From the NCBI GenBank assembly GCA_022266195.1, contig WHVY01000002.1, positions 5,843,001 to 5,907,000 of the forward strand: a DNA stretch of 64,000 nt. The letters are read 5' to 3'. This DNA comes from Tetranychus cinnabarinus. Its lineage: Eukaryota > Arthropoda > Arachnida > Trombidiformes > Tetranychidae. Under the pieces are notes generated by a model. The model searched no databases, had not been told where the DNA came from, and saw only the letters and a list, made by a program, of their open reading frames with translations. A program made the position numbers and the translations under genes. Each line of letters starts with the position of its first letter. Position 1 is the stretch's first letter. Positions 25,378-36,800 of this stretch are shown in pieces.

Positions 25378-25759
25378 TTTATTATATTTAACCAAAGTAA
25401 AAGCTTGAAAAAATTTGATTTTTTTAGTCTTTTTAAGTTATGTTTATAAAGTTATTAAAATCTAAATCTGGCATGATTAAGTGTCTTTTGTGATTTTGCC
25501 GCAGAAGAAGATGTTTGTCTCATAAATGATCTCGGTTCATTATTTGATATTATTTATGTGATGAATCTCAAAAATATTAGACTCAATATCACACGATCTC
25601 AAATTGACAGAGTAAACTCCATCTGCGTTAACGGTTCGCTCTCTAGTCGATTCAGGATTGTACGAATTGACTGATCGATTTGTTGATCGACGTCCACTTC
25701 CTACTCGACGAAGTGATCCATATGCAGAATCATAAATTGATACTGTGGAATCAATTGGT
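25378..25759 (-). pseudogene. Rearranged fragment of the INF2 last exon
   Basis: A mosaic of three pieces of the INF2 3' end: 25378-25548 matches 30778-30948 (3' flank and last codons), 25563-25740 matches 31943-32120, and 25739-25759 matches 31495-31515. The third piece is out of order relative to the intact gene, so more than simple deletion is involved. The pieces share INF2 orientation. An open frame of about 90 codons remains but has no start context or domain. It ends about 10 bp before the leader of SoxB copy B, so the duplication breakpoint lies here. Confidence 0.88.
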
Positions 25760-25859
25760 ATTATTAGGAAAAAATTTTCGTTGACTGACTGACTGATCTT
25801 AAATACATGCAGAGCCACGCACGGCTTCCCAACTAACCAGCAACTGTAAATAGCCTAGA

Positions 25860-26756
25860 ATGCAGCCTCTAGACATCAGTCCAACAATAACAGCAACAGC
25901 AACAACAACAATGGGATTAGACAGTATGTATGACTTGTGCGAAACAAACGGATCATCATCACCACACCACCATCTTCACCATCCATATCAACATCATTAT
26001 CATCCTTCTCAACATAACGCTAGTGACAATAATTCTGTGCATCAAAATTCATCAAGCCCAGCCTCATCACATTGCTCACTCACACCATCAACCACCCACT
26101 CATCTTCCTCACCAGCAACAGCCACTGTCGCTGCCGCTGCCGCTGCTGCACTTGCAGCAAAAAAGGAAATTGATAGAGTTAAACGGCCAATGAATGCTTT
26201 CATGGTTTGGTCAAGGGGACAGCGCCGGAAAATGTCCCAAGAAAATCCGAAAATGCACAATTCGGAAATTTCAAAAAGGCTTGGTACCGAGTGGAAGGTG
26301 TTATCTGAAATTGATAAGCGACCCTTTATCGATGAAGCCAAAAGGCTACGAGCAGTCCACATGAAAGATCATCCGGATTACAAATATCGACCACGTCGAA
26401 AGACCAAAACTTTAATGAAAAAAGATAAGCCATATTCACTGACTAGTGGATTAGGTTCTTTAACCGCGGACCCATCACAATCTTTGGCGGGACCTGCAGC
26501 CGCAGTATCTCGTGATCTCTATCAAATGAATGGATGCAGTTATCCACCAGTATCCATGCATGACTATCAACAACATGCCGCTTACGGTTCACCCCAACCT
26601 GGTCTATATACCAGATATGATATGACTTCAGCTCCAATGGCCATGAGCTATATGAACAACTCAAATTATTCCCACCTGCCCATGTCAACTTATACGTCGA
26701 TGGGAAGTTCTTGTGCCCCTGGACCAGAGATAAATTACTTACATCAGCCTAGCTGA
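25860..26756 (+). CDS. SoxN: SoxB (SoxNeuro-like) HMG-box transcription factor, copy B
   Basis: A single-exon gene of 298 residues and tandem paralogue of copy A. The poly-His and poly-Ala regions are shorter. The HMG box (about residues 109-187) differs from copy A at MSQENP instead of MAQENP, and IDRVKRP replaces HDRVKRP just before it. The C-terminus from VSRDLYQMNG to the end is identical. The 3' end converges on Prp6: only about 128 bp separate the two stops. The 5' leader abuts the INF2 fragment, so the original upstream control DNA may have been replaced here. Which copy carries the ancestral regulation cannot be decided from the sequence. Confidence 0.9.
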   Translation: MQPLDISPTITATATTTMGLDSMYDLCETNGSSSPHHHLHHPYQHHYHPSQHNASDNNSVHQNSSSPASSHCSLTPSTTHSSSSPATATVAAAAAAALAAKKEIDRVKRPMNAFMVWSRGQRRKMSQENPKMHNSEISKRLGTEWKVLSEIDKRPFIDEAKRLRAVHMKDHPDYKYRPRRKTKTLMKKDKPYSLTSGLGSLTADPSQSLAGPAAAVSRDLYQMNGCSYPPVSMHDYQQHAAYGSPQPGLYTRYDMTSAPMAMSYMNNSNYSHLPMSTYTSMGSSCAPGPEINYLHQPS

Positions 26757-26808
26757 ATTTTCAACTTTTAATCAATATTGTAATGCTTTTCACTTAGTTC
26801 ATTTTGAC

Positions 26809-26814
26809 AATAAA
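26809..26814 (+). promoter_or_regulatory. Polyadenylation signal of SoxB copy B
   Basis: AATAAA about 50 bases after the stop, in the same place as in copy A and about 70 bp from the end of the convergent Prp6 gene. Confidence 0.6.
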
Positions 26815-26883
26815 ATTTGTGAGTAAATCGAGTTTCATCATACCAATGATTTACTTTAACTTATTTTCAAGTGTTAACATGTA

Positions 26884-29715
26884 TTATGTGGGAATCGGTA
26901 AATTATGAGCAAGTAGAGCAAGAATTTCGTCTGTTTTCAGTTTCCAATTTTTTATATCCTTAGATATTTTGCACCAATTTTCTCCATGACGAGGTTCTGT
27001 ATCAACACATTTATTTTTAACTTCTTGTTGTTGAGCTTCAGTTCCGTGCATCAGTTCAAATTTATAGAAATATCCCCAAGCATCACCAAAATCAGGATCA
27101 ACTTTGATAGTTTGATGAAACCATTCTCTTGTTTTAGGTAATTTTCTTTCTACCCAAAGAAGTTTAGTGGCAGCTAACAATACATGAGGATCATGTTCAC
27201 ATCTTTTGAGAGCGTCATAAGAACGACTTCTTCTTTGAGGTCGATTTTCCATGAAAATAGCTTCAGCCCATAAAATTCCAGAATTTGGACATTCTTGTAA
27301 AGCTTTAGCCATCATGACCATAGCAACATCTTTCCCACTTGGACTACCTCTCACTTCAATCCTAATTGCTTCAAGCCAAAGTTGATCATTTTTAGGATTT
27401 TTAAGACGAGCTTTTTCCATAACTGACCGCGCTTTGACCAAAGTACCACAACTCTCTTCAAGTCGAGAAAGTAACAGCCAAAGAGGAATCGAAGTTGGAT
27501 TAAATTTGATTCCCTGTTGATAGGCCAGACGAGCATCGTCAAATTTGCTTTCACTTTGGGCAATTTGTCCAATCATCATCCAAAGTTTAGGGTATGTCGG
27601 GTAATCTTTTACTCCTTCATTTAATAGCTTGAGTGCGTCTTCATTTTGACCTAAAGCCCACTCGAGTTTAGCTGATTTCATGAAAACTCTAGCTGAAGGA
27701 GCAGAAGCACGAGCTTTAGTTAGAAGCTTTCTGGCACCTGAATATTCAGACAATTCAGATTCAAGTTTGACAGCAGCTAACCAAATCTCTTCGGAATTAG
27801 GATTTGCCTTGAATGCATCGGAAAGCGTTTGCCGGGCTCCCTCAATATCTTTAGCTAACCATTTACTCTTAGCTAACATAAGCCATAATATTTCAGCTCT
27901 AGGACAGGTCTTGACAGCTTCAGACAAAAGTTTTTCCAGAGTCTCTCTTGTTCCATGATTTTTCTCAAAGTAAGCAGCACGAAGCCAAACACTTTTTTTC
28001 ATAGGGAAAGTCTTAATTGCAATTTCGAAAATAGCTCGTGCACATTCACAAGCACCTTGATTAGCAAAATTTTCTGCATCTTCCATCCAAGTATGTTTTT
28101 TGTCTTCATCTTCTACACCAATATGGGCGATAGACTTAATTATAGCACGACAAGTTTTAATTGATCCTGATTTTTCAGTATCAATGGCATCATTCATCCA
28201 ATGCTCTCTATTGATTTCAACTCCATTAGCAGCCAGTGATCTTAATGCTTTGCCAATGATAGCTTCAGCAGCAACTTCTTTACCATAAGCCTCCTCAAGT
28301 TTAGCAGCCGTTATCCAGATTTGTCTATCGGTTGGAATATTTTCTCTGGCTTTATTCAATACTTTTCTTGCATTTTCGTAGTTTTCTAATCGAGCAAGAG
28401 CTAACCAAAGATCAACAGACGTAGGACAACATTCGACAGCTCGACTTAAAAGAATTTTTGCATCTTCCGGCTCCTCAAGCTCAACAGCAGCTTTCCACAG
28501 TCTAACTGAACCAGGTATATGTTCCAGACCTTTTCGGAAAACTTTTTTCTTGGCTTTCAGTTCTACCTCGAGATCAGCTGCTTTTATCCAAATTCGAACT
28601 GACTGGGGCAATTGTCTAACAGCTTTAGTAATAAGAGCTCTAGCTAGATCAGGAGGTTGAAGACGAGCAGCTTCTAACCAAACATCTTCAGATTTGGGAC
28701 ACATTTCACAGCCTTGTAATATAAGACTTCTGGCAGTTTGCAATTTACCTGTGACTTCTTCTAAACGTGCTGAAGCAATCCAAGCAGGTGGATGGTTTGG
28801 ATTGGTTTCTCGAACGGATTTTAACAAAAGACGAGCTTTCTTTATATCATTTATATCAGAACCGTGAGTAGGTATCATAGATTGAAGATCAGTTAAATAA
28901 CCTTTGGGATCGACAACGGTTTGGCCAGTCACTGAATCAGAAACTTGGTTTAATCTAATGTCCATTAAAGTGTTACGAGCCTGTCCGATTTTTCTTAAGT
29001 CTAAGTCTCCAGGAGTAGTGAGACCAGTGGCAATGCCAGAAGACATAGGTGTAACCATACCAGTATTAGGATCAATAGAAATATTATCAGGACCAGCTAA
29101 GCTAGCTTTATGAGCTAATACAGAATCAGGTAAAGGTGTAAATTTCTCGGCACGAGGATTACGTAGTTTCTTATTTCTGGAATCACCAACTTCAGGAATT
29201 TTCATCCATTCCTCTTCCGAGAGTACAGCAAGTTCCCTTTTCAAGTCACTGAATTGTTGTTGAATTTTGGGTCTTTCTTGGCGATATTTTTCCAGTTCTT
29301 TTCTCAGTTTATTTTCCCTATAGTCTTTGCGTTTTTCATCCATTCTCTTATCAACCGACTCATAAATAGCATCGGCTTCTTCATCATCTTTATCATAAGG
29401 ATCTTTACTAAACAATGATCCACCGTAACCAGCAAATTCATCATAATTTGATTCGTTCAGATCTTCTTCTTCTTCCTCTTCTTCTTCAAATTTCCCTGAA
29501 GAGTTTGGCTTTTTAAACTTCTTAGGAGGCAAATGACGATCATCAGGGACATCCGATGGATCTCGAGCAGGACCAATATCAGATCTAGTCGTAAATCCGG
29601 TAGCACCTCGACCAACTCCAGCAACATAACCCAAAGGAGCTGGTAAACCTATGAATGCTTTTTTCTTTTTAGAGACGAGTGCTCCAGGATGCGGAACATT
29701 TGGCAACATTGCCAT
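26884..29715 (-). CDS. Prp6: Pre-mRNA splicing factor Prp6 (U4/U6.U5 tri-snRNP)
   Basis: A 943-residue intronless frame, close to the usual PRPF6 length of about 940. The N-terminus (MAMLPNVPHPGALVSKKKKA, then FIGLPAPLGYVAGVGRGATG) is the PRP1_N region that starts this family, followed by an acidic EEEEEEED stretch near residue 80. From about residue 290 to the end there are HAT/TPR-like helical repeats with the usual W-A-A and E-E-A pattern (IWIKAADLEVE, VWLRAAYFEKNHG, LWLMLAKSKWLAKD). Prp6 is a scaffold that bridges U5 and U4/U6 snRNPs before spliceosome activation, in the nucleus. It lies tail to tail with SoxB copy B, and a partial second copy lies at 23343-23541. Confidence 0.96.
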   Translation of the reverse strand: MAMLPNVPHPGALVSKKKKAFIGLPAPLGYVAGVGRGATGFTTRSDIGPARDPSDVPDDRHLPPKKFKKPNSSGKFEEEEEEEEDLNESNYDEFAGYGGSLFSKDPYDKDDEEADAIYESVDKRMDEKRKDYRENKLRKELEKYRQERPKIQQQFSDLKRELAVLSEEEWMKIPEVGDSRNKKLRNPRAEKFTPLPDSVLAHKASLAGPDNISIDPNTGMVTPMSSGIATGLTTPGDLDLRKIGQARNTLMDIRLNQVSDSVTGQTVVDPKGYLTDLQSMIPTHGSDINDIKKARLLLKSVRETNPNHPPAWIASARLEEVTGKLQTARSLILQGCEMCPKSEDVWLEAARLQPPDLARALITKAVRQLPQSVRIWIKAADLEVELKAKKKVFRKGLEHIPGSVRLWKAAVELEEPEDAKILLSRAVECCPTSVDLWLALARLENYENARKVLNKARENIPTDRQIWITAAKLEEAYGKEVAAEAIIGKALRSLAANGVEINREHWMNDAIDTEKSGSIKTCRAIIKSIAHIGVEDEDKKHTWMEDAENFANQGACECARAIFEIAIKTFPMKKSVWLRAAYFEKNHGTRETLEKLLSEAVKTCPRAEILWLMLAKSKWLAKDIEGARQTLSDAFKANPNSEEIWLAAVKLESELSEYSGARKLLTKARASAPSARVFMKSAKLEWALGQNEDALKLLNEGVKDYPTYPKLWMMIGQIAQSESKFDDARLAYQQGIKFNPTSIPLWLLLSRLEESCGTLVKARSVMEKARLKNPKNDQLWLEAIRIEVRGSPSGKDVAMVMMAKALQECPNSGILWAEAIFMENRPQRRSRSYDALKRCEHDPHVLLAATKLLWVERKLPKTREWFHQTIKVDPDFGDAWGYFYKFELMHGTEAQQQEVKNKCVDTEPRHGENWCKISKDIKNWKLKTDEILALLAHNLPIPT

Positions 29716-30232
29716 GGTTGAAACAAACTAATATGATGAAAAATAACAATTGGTAAAAAAGATTAACATAAAAAACACATGAATGAATTGAGGTAAACAA
29801 ATACCTAAAATGAAACAAAACTTAGAGATTTATTTGTTACCGACAATCGGTTATTTGGTTAGAGTAACCGGTAAATGGTTAGATATCAAGATTAGATATC
29901 GATACCAGCTAAGTTTTAACCACCTCGCACAAAATACTAGTTTTCCGCTGTGCTTGACTTAAGCCAGCTAAAGCTACAAGCCGATTAAACTGCCGCTTTC
30001 GGCCGAAATCATAAGAAAAAATTTCAATAAGTTTTTGATGAAATTTCAAATTTTCTGAAAAAAAACTTCTCGAAAGTAGATACGTTTGGTTAGTATACCA
30101 GTAACTGTGATACTTTTATCCTCGGTTACTTGCTGCTTAAGAATTTCTTACCGCCAAATTTGAAAATAACAATTCACTTATGCTTTAAAATGAAAAAGAA
30201 GAACTTTTTTATTATATTAATAAAATCAATTA

Positions 30233-30492
30233 CACTCAAACCTCGTATATTTTGCCTTTTTTGAGTACGGACATCTAACGTTCAAAAAAATAGAATAAGC
30301 ACATTTTTACTTATGTTGACTGTAAATTACAGTAGCTCACAATCAAATGAGCTCACTTTTTGACTCATTTGAGCAAATTTTATTTTCAGAGGCTGTAATT
30401 TACAGTCACCGTAACTAAAAATTTGCTCATTTTATTTTTTTGAACGTTAGATGTCCGCACTCAAAAAAGGCAAAATATACGAGGTTTTGCTG
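30233..30492. mobile_element. 260-bp hairpin MITE with Tc1/mariner-like ends
   Basis: The two halves are inverted repeats of about 95 bp. CCTCGTATATTTTGCCTTTT at the left is matched by its reverse complement at the right, and TCTAACGTTCAAAAAAA and CTGTAAATTACAG pair further in. The ends read CACTCAAACCTCG and, on the other strand, CAGCAAAACCTCG, resembling Tc1/mariner termini. A TA dinucleotide flanks each end (30231-30232 and 30493-30494), the expected target duplication. It codes for nothing and would be moved by a transposase made elsewhere. It lies between the Prp6 5' end and the INF2 3' end. Confidence 0.85.
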
Positions 30493-30854
30493 TATTCAAT
30501 GGGGCATGTAAATATTTGTCATTTTTTAGTTAAATATCTCTGAAACTAATTGAGATTGATGTAACTAAATTTTGAATGACAAAAGACCACTAATATTCAT
30601 CACAATATGATAATAAGATGAAATTCAATAAAATAACAAATTTGGTTCGATTTGAGAATCCCTGATAAATAAAAACTGCGATCTCAAAACTTTTAAGATG
30701 TTATAGATAATAAAACGCACATCAAAAAGGTGAAAGAGTTACATCCATATTAGATTGTTTGAATACCATTGTAAATGTTTATTATATTTAACCAAAGTAC
30801 AAGCTTGAAAAAATTTGATTTTTTTAGTCTTTTTAAGTTATGTTTATAAAGTTA

Positions 30855-33800
30855 TTAAAATCTAAATCTGGCATGATTAAGTGTCTTTTGTGATTTTGCC
30901 GCAGAAGAAGATGTTTGTCTCATAAATGATCTCGGTTCATTATTTGATGTGCCATTATTAACACGCCGAGATGCACAATTTGGTGCATTATAAGGCGTTC
31001 GATGAGATTTATTTGAATACAAATCAGGTGACTGTGAACTAGTTAAATAGCTTTTAGATCGATCGAATGTTGGTCTAGATGAGAATCTATCAATTGATCC
31101 ATTTGGAGGAGATCTTCTTAAATTACTTGTACTTCTACCAACAATTCGATATAATCTGGATTCTACCGAGTCATTTCTCTTTGATCCAGGCAAGTTAATA
31201 CTCAATTCATCTCTAGATTGTTGACTATCAATTATATCAGATTGGTTGGAAGATGCATCAGTTTTTAAAGGTTTTGGCGGTTTTGTCAAACTATCTTTTC
31301 TAACAGGAACACGAGATCGATGACTTTTTCCACTGACAAGAGATGATGAAGAAGATGAAGACGAAGATGATCTTCCAATCAATGGTAAGGTTGAAATATT
31401 GGGAGATATTACGCCCTTTTCAGTTAATTGTACCGGTTTAACATAAGCTGCGGTTGAATTGTTTCCAGTTTGAGATAAAATTGAATTTCTTTTAGATACT
31501 GTGGAATCAATTGGTTTACAATTGATTGATAAATTGTCTAAAAATTTAGGTCTATGGCTTTTGTTTTCCCCAACTTCATTATCAACTTCAACTTGAGTTG
31601 GAGCTATTATGGCTGTCGGTTGATTAGATTGATTAGTGAATATTAGACGACCTTCTGAACCACGAATCTCATTTTTATCCAATAATTTCCAATATTTTCG
31701 TACATTTTTAGGTTCCAATTGTTGGATGATTCTACAATCAGAATTGTTATTCTCTTCCTGTGTTTCTGGTTTCGATTCTGTACAAATAGGTTTACGCTCA
31801 GTTTTCTTGATAGAAAAAGATTTTCGACTTGGTGCCAATCTATCAAAAGGACAATTAGATGAATCCTGGTCTTCTTGTTTAATTTCATTAGCCGTTGAAC
31901 CAGAAATTTTACTCGATTCTTGTAATGGCTTTGGTTCCTCTGGAATCTCAAAAATATTAGACTCAATATCACACGATCTCAAATTAACAGAGTAAACTCC
32001 ATCTGCGTTAACTGTTCGCTCCCTAGTCGATTCAGGATGGTACGAATTGACTGACCGATTTGCTGATCGGCGTCCACTCCCTACTCGACGAAGTGATCCA
32101 TATGCAGAATCATAGATTGATCCAGATAAATCATTAGTACTTTTAAGTAGTTCCATCAATCCAGTTGCCAAATCATCCTCATTGTTGGTTTCATTTAATG
32201 CTAACCGACTAGCTCTTATTTTGGGTAAAGTGTTGCTTCCAGAAAGTATAAGTTCACCCCCATTGGCCTCTGTTTCCGTGATTACATATTTACGATTTTC
32301 ATTGGATCCATTCGTTAAATGTTTACGTCTTCTTTCATTTTTGGCTTCAGCTTCGCGTCGACGATCATTTTCATCGCAAGCAAGTTTAAATCTTTGACAA
32401 AATGAAGCAAAAACTGAGAAACATTCATCCAATTTGAATGTTGATACATCTTCACAAAGAAATTGAGCCAAATCAATCCGTGTTCTTTCAATTTCAATCT
32501 CAATTGAAACTGTTAAACGATCAATCTCTTTTGATGCAGCATCAAGAAATCTCCTCATTTCATTGAAAAAATGCTCCATAAATTCATTTAGAGATGAAAT
32601 TGATTTTTTCAAACTCGTAATTTTACTTGAAATCGCTTTGATCTCATCTTTCAATGAGTCAACCGATATCCTGTAAATAAATTAGAAAGTAAAATAAAAC
32701 ATTAAATTCCATTCCAACAATCCATTTGAAAATTATTCAATATTTGAATTATTTCAAAGTACTCGTTAAAAAACGCATAATCTACTCACTTAGCAGCCTC
32801 TTCAAAACTACTTGAGCATTCTAGGAATCCATGGATATTTTTCTTGACCGCTTCCAAGGCAACGTAATGGATTAAACTTATCCCGGGCTTATTACCCCGG
32901 ATTTCGGATAATTTAGTTAATGACATCATTTTGAATCCAACAGCATCACCAGCATATCCACCCTGAAATCAAGAAGGAAAAGTCAAATTAAATATTGAAT
33001 TGGAAAAAAATTGCTTCGAGATCTTACCGAGTTGAGAAAATTTCCAGCTACAAGAATAAGGTACATTACATTTCGAAGATTTTCATTTGTTTTCAGTTCT
33101 GTAATGAAAAATATAACGTTAGAGTTGATTGTGATAATCAAATATTCAGATGGAAATAATGTATTGAAGCAATTACCATTGGCAGCGGTCTTAATGATTG
33201 ATATCGATGGCTCCAAAGATGAAATGTTAGAGTCAAACTCTTCTTTAACCAACATGCATTCGATTCTCAATTGGTAACTGAAATGAAAAACATAATTATC
33301 AATTAATAGATTGTCAAATCAAATCAATTATGGCTGCCATCTTTAAATGGCAAAAATTTGAAACGAGATCTAAAAGGTCTAGATATGATTTCGCCTTCAA
33401 CTTTTGATTTCTGGACAATTTACAAAATATTTAAGGCTAATTTTCAAGGTCACCTCAACCTAATTATTTTACTTAATCAAATTTAATTTCTGAAGCAAGG
33501 TTAATAAAATTAAATATTTAGGAGAAAATAATGTTAATTTTAGGCTAAAAGTTGAAAATGCAAGACAAAAAATGAATCGATTCAACCCACGAAGAAATGT
33601 CAATGAATGAATGATCTTTTGCTAAATACGGAAATTAGAAAATTATTGATTAACATTTCCTACAATCAAAAGTATCAATTGATATTATTTGAAAATAAAA
33701 AATTATGATAAAATATTATGTGATAATATTTTCAGGTCTGGAAGGGAAAATGTAATATTATTTTACAAGACAAACAGCTTGACTAACACTATTTGTGCCA

Positions 33801-36800
33801 TTTGAATATTATTATTGTAAAATTAACATTTATCAACAGTATAAAGATAATTATCTACAATCAGATGTAATCATGATCATTAAATGAATAAACATTGTAA
33901 TACACAAAAATAGCCTTGATTACCCACTAATCAATTCGCCTTCACTTGATAACAATTACGGTTGATTGTAGGATGCAGAAGATGCAGATTATTTCTACCT
34001 GTTTCAGTCGATATGCTCAATGAATCATTTTAATTAGTAATTGATCTTGTTAGTGCCTTAATTAGTCACTTTGATTAGGAATGTTAATCTCGTGAAACAG
34101 TTAGTTAAGAAAACACTTGAAGCCAACTGTTTTTCACTTACTTGGGAACCTGAATTAATTGAGTCAAAAATTTTTCAGCAATTGGCATCCTTTGTAAATC
34201 GTTGATGTGATTTTGAAGCTGCTCTTTTTCACTCGATTCAGGCAATAACTTCATCAGGCTTCTCAATCTTTCAGATCCAATTGCTCCATGATCACCATTT
34301 TTTATTAAATTTATCAATTCTTCGGTAGAACCGCGAAACTGCTTGAGAAATATGTTCACTGAAAGTGACTTTTTACCATCCAGAATATTTAGATTAACTT
34401 CAGGTAGTGGAACATATTCACCGCTATGCCTTTTGATTAACTTCCTTTCCAAACTATTACAAGGTGATGAAAATGAGCCATCTAATGCCATCAATCGAAC
34501 TGGTAACCTTGGTGAACCAGAACATGAATTTGATTCAGATGGGTGTACATGAATATGATGATGAGAATTGAGTCCATTAATGGTTGAGCTTGGTGGTGAT
34601 GGTGAAGCTGAGGTTGATGATGAACATGATGTTTGAAAGCATCCAACGGGTGTTGAAGATGATAGTGACGCTGATGCTAGTGTATTTGGTTGAGCTATTG
34701 ATACAATTTGTCCATTGGTTGATGCAGATAAACTAGGTGATACTGATATTGAACTATTAGGTTGACAAAAAAGCTCTTCCAATGAGTCAAAATCTACAGA
34801 TAGTGCTTTAATAGTTGGTTTTCCTTGGGCCATTAAGCTCCATAAATTTGGTTGGTTTGATTGAATTACTTTCTGACAAGGAATTTTGGTCCAATTTAAT
34901 GAGCGCATTTTACTTTTAGGTTTAGGAATATCGAAATTAGTCAATTTGAAATATTCAGGTTCAGAAGGAGTTGAAGCTGTTAGAAGTGACGATGAAAAAG
35001 AGTTACTATTTGCCAGGGAAATACAGGGTTGACTTGAACTCATTCGAGTTGAAGATGATGGTGGCGGCGGTGGTGGTGGTGGTGGTGGAGGTGGAGGAGG
35101 AGGAGGAGGAGGTGGCGGAGGTGGTGGTATTGACTGTGGAGGAGGCGCAAGACTCTGTGGAGGACTATCTATAGCTTCTGTAAGTAAACAAAAAGATTGC
35201 AGTTAAAAAATATTGAATTGATAAATCAACAGAAAACTCTGAAGTCAAGTTAACTTGAAACCGTTGTTCATAAGAAGTAGATTATTTTTCATGGGAATTT
35301 GATAATCGATTAACTCACCTTTAATGGGTTCAAATTTGGGTTCAGCTGGTGACAATGGTCGACTATTGTTTCTCGGAAATGGTTTAGGTGGACTTGTTGG
35401 AGAAGCTAAATTGAGTGGTGATGAAAGAGCGCTCAATCTTGCTCCAGATGATGGATCAACTGATCCTCTCCTTTTATTATGTAAACGTAATAATTTATCG
35501 GCATCGTCACGAGATTCAATTAATGTTGTCGCTCTGTGAACCAATGTCGAAGCTGTGTCCCAAATGATTGTTGAGATATCATTTGATCCATAATCAATAG
35601 TAAGTAGATGTTGTAATAAATGAAGAAATGGAGTTTCGTATTCTGGTTGCCCTGATACTTGGCGTAAAATTGAGAAAAATATATCCTGGTGTGAATTAAC
35701 GTCCAGAGAGTCCATATTGTCATCAGATTTTCTTTGCTCTTCAAACAAGTCCATTTGCTTTAACAGTTCGCCAGTTACACCCTCACGTCTCATCTCGGAT
35801 ATTATATTAAGTAACTTCAAACCAATGAATTCATTTCTAACAGATGATCGCTCCTTACCATTACCAGCCGATATTATTAAACAATTAACAAAGGCCATCA
35901 ATTTTGTCTTGTATTCTAAATTTTTGGCATTCTGTAATTCATCAACAATTACTTCAAATCGATATCGGGTGCGTTTCAATGCCTACAAAGAAAACAAAGA
36001 AATAGTAAATTACTATTGAAGAAATGATTAACTTGGTTTTAACTCGAACTTTTTTTACACTGTATTGTTAAAAACCAGCATACAATTTAATTTTAACAAT
36101 TAAATAGCAGGAGTTGGCATCAAATTGAAAGTAAAGTTTGAAAATCTCAAGGTTAACAGATTTCTATTTTTTTCTGGTTTCATCAAAATCACAATTTGAA
36201 TAAACTGATGGATTTGGTAAGCACAAAAGAGGATTGATTAAATGTTGATTCAAGTGTAACAATGTCAACCACCTACACGATAATTCACCAATATGATCAC
36301 ATTAAACACAAAATATGATGAATTGAACGAATTAATTTTAATACTTTCCAGTTACGATAAAGTAAACAGTTGAACTTGAAACACATGGGTTGTCGTGGTC
36401 GCCATACGATAAACAGAAGGGTAAGGTTAATAAAAGAGGTACCTATCAAATACCTTTCAAAACAGCGCTGTGTGGGGTTAAGACCACCATCAGCATTCTT
36501 GGCAAGCTCGTTTAGACTGAAATGATGAAGATGAATTTTCCTAATCAAACGAAAATGCTTCGATATTTTAAAACTATTTTCAATTTCAAAATTGGAGCCT
36601 CTCTGTTCACCAAAATCATTGGCTAATGAAACCAGTTGCTTTAGTTACCATATTTTGTCCCAATTTTAATTCTTATTATTACTGTTATTTCTTTTGGAAT
36701 TAACTTTTTTACTATTTAACCTCCATTATTCAAATTTAATGTTTAAAATAATTTACTTTGTTAACCATTTATGTCAATCAGTTAAGTATGAGAAAATTAC

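Noticed and set aside
26042..26362. Antisense frames over the SoxB genes
   Set aside because: They are shadows of the conserved HMG-box and alanine-run coding sequence.
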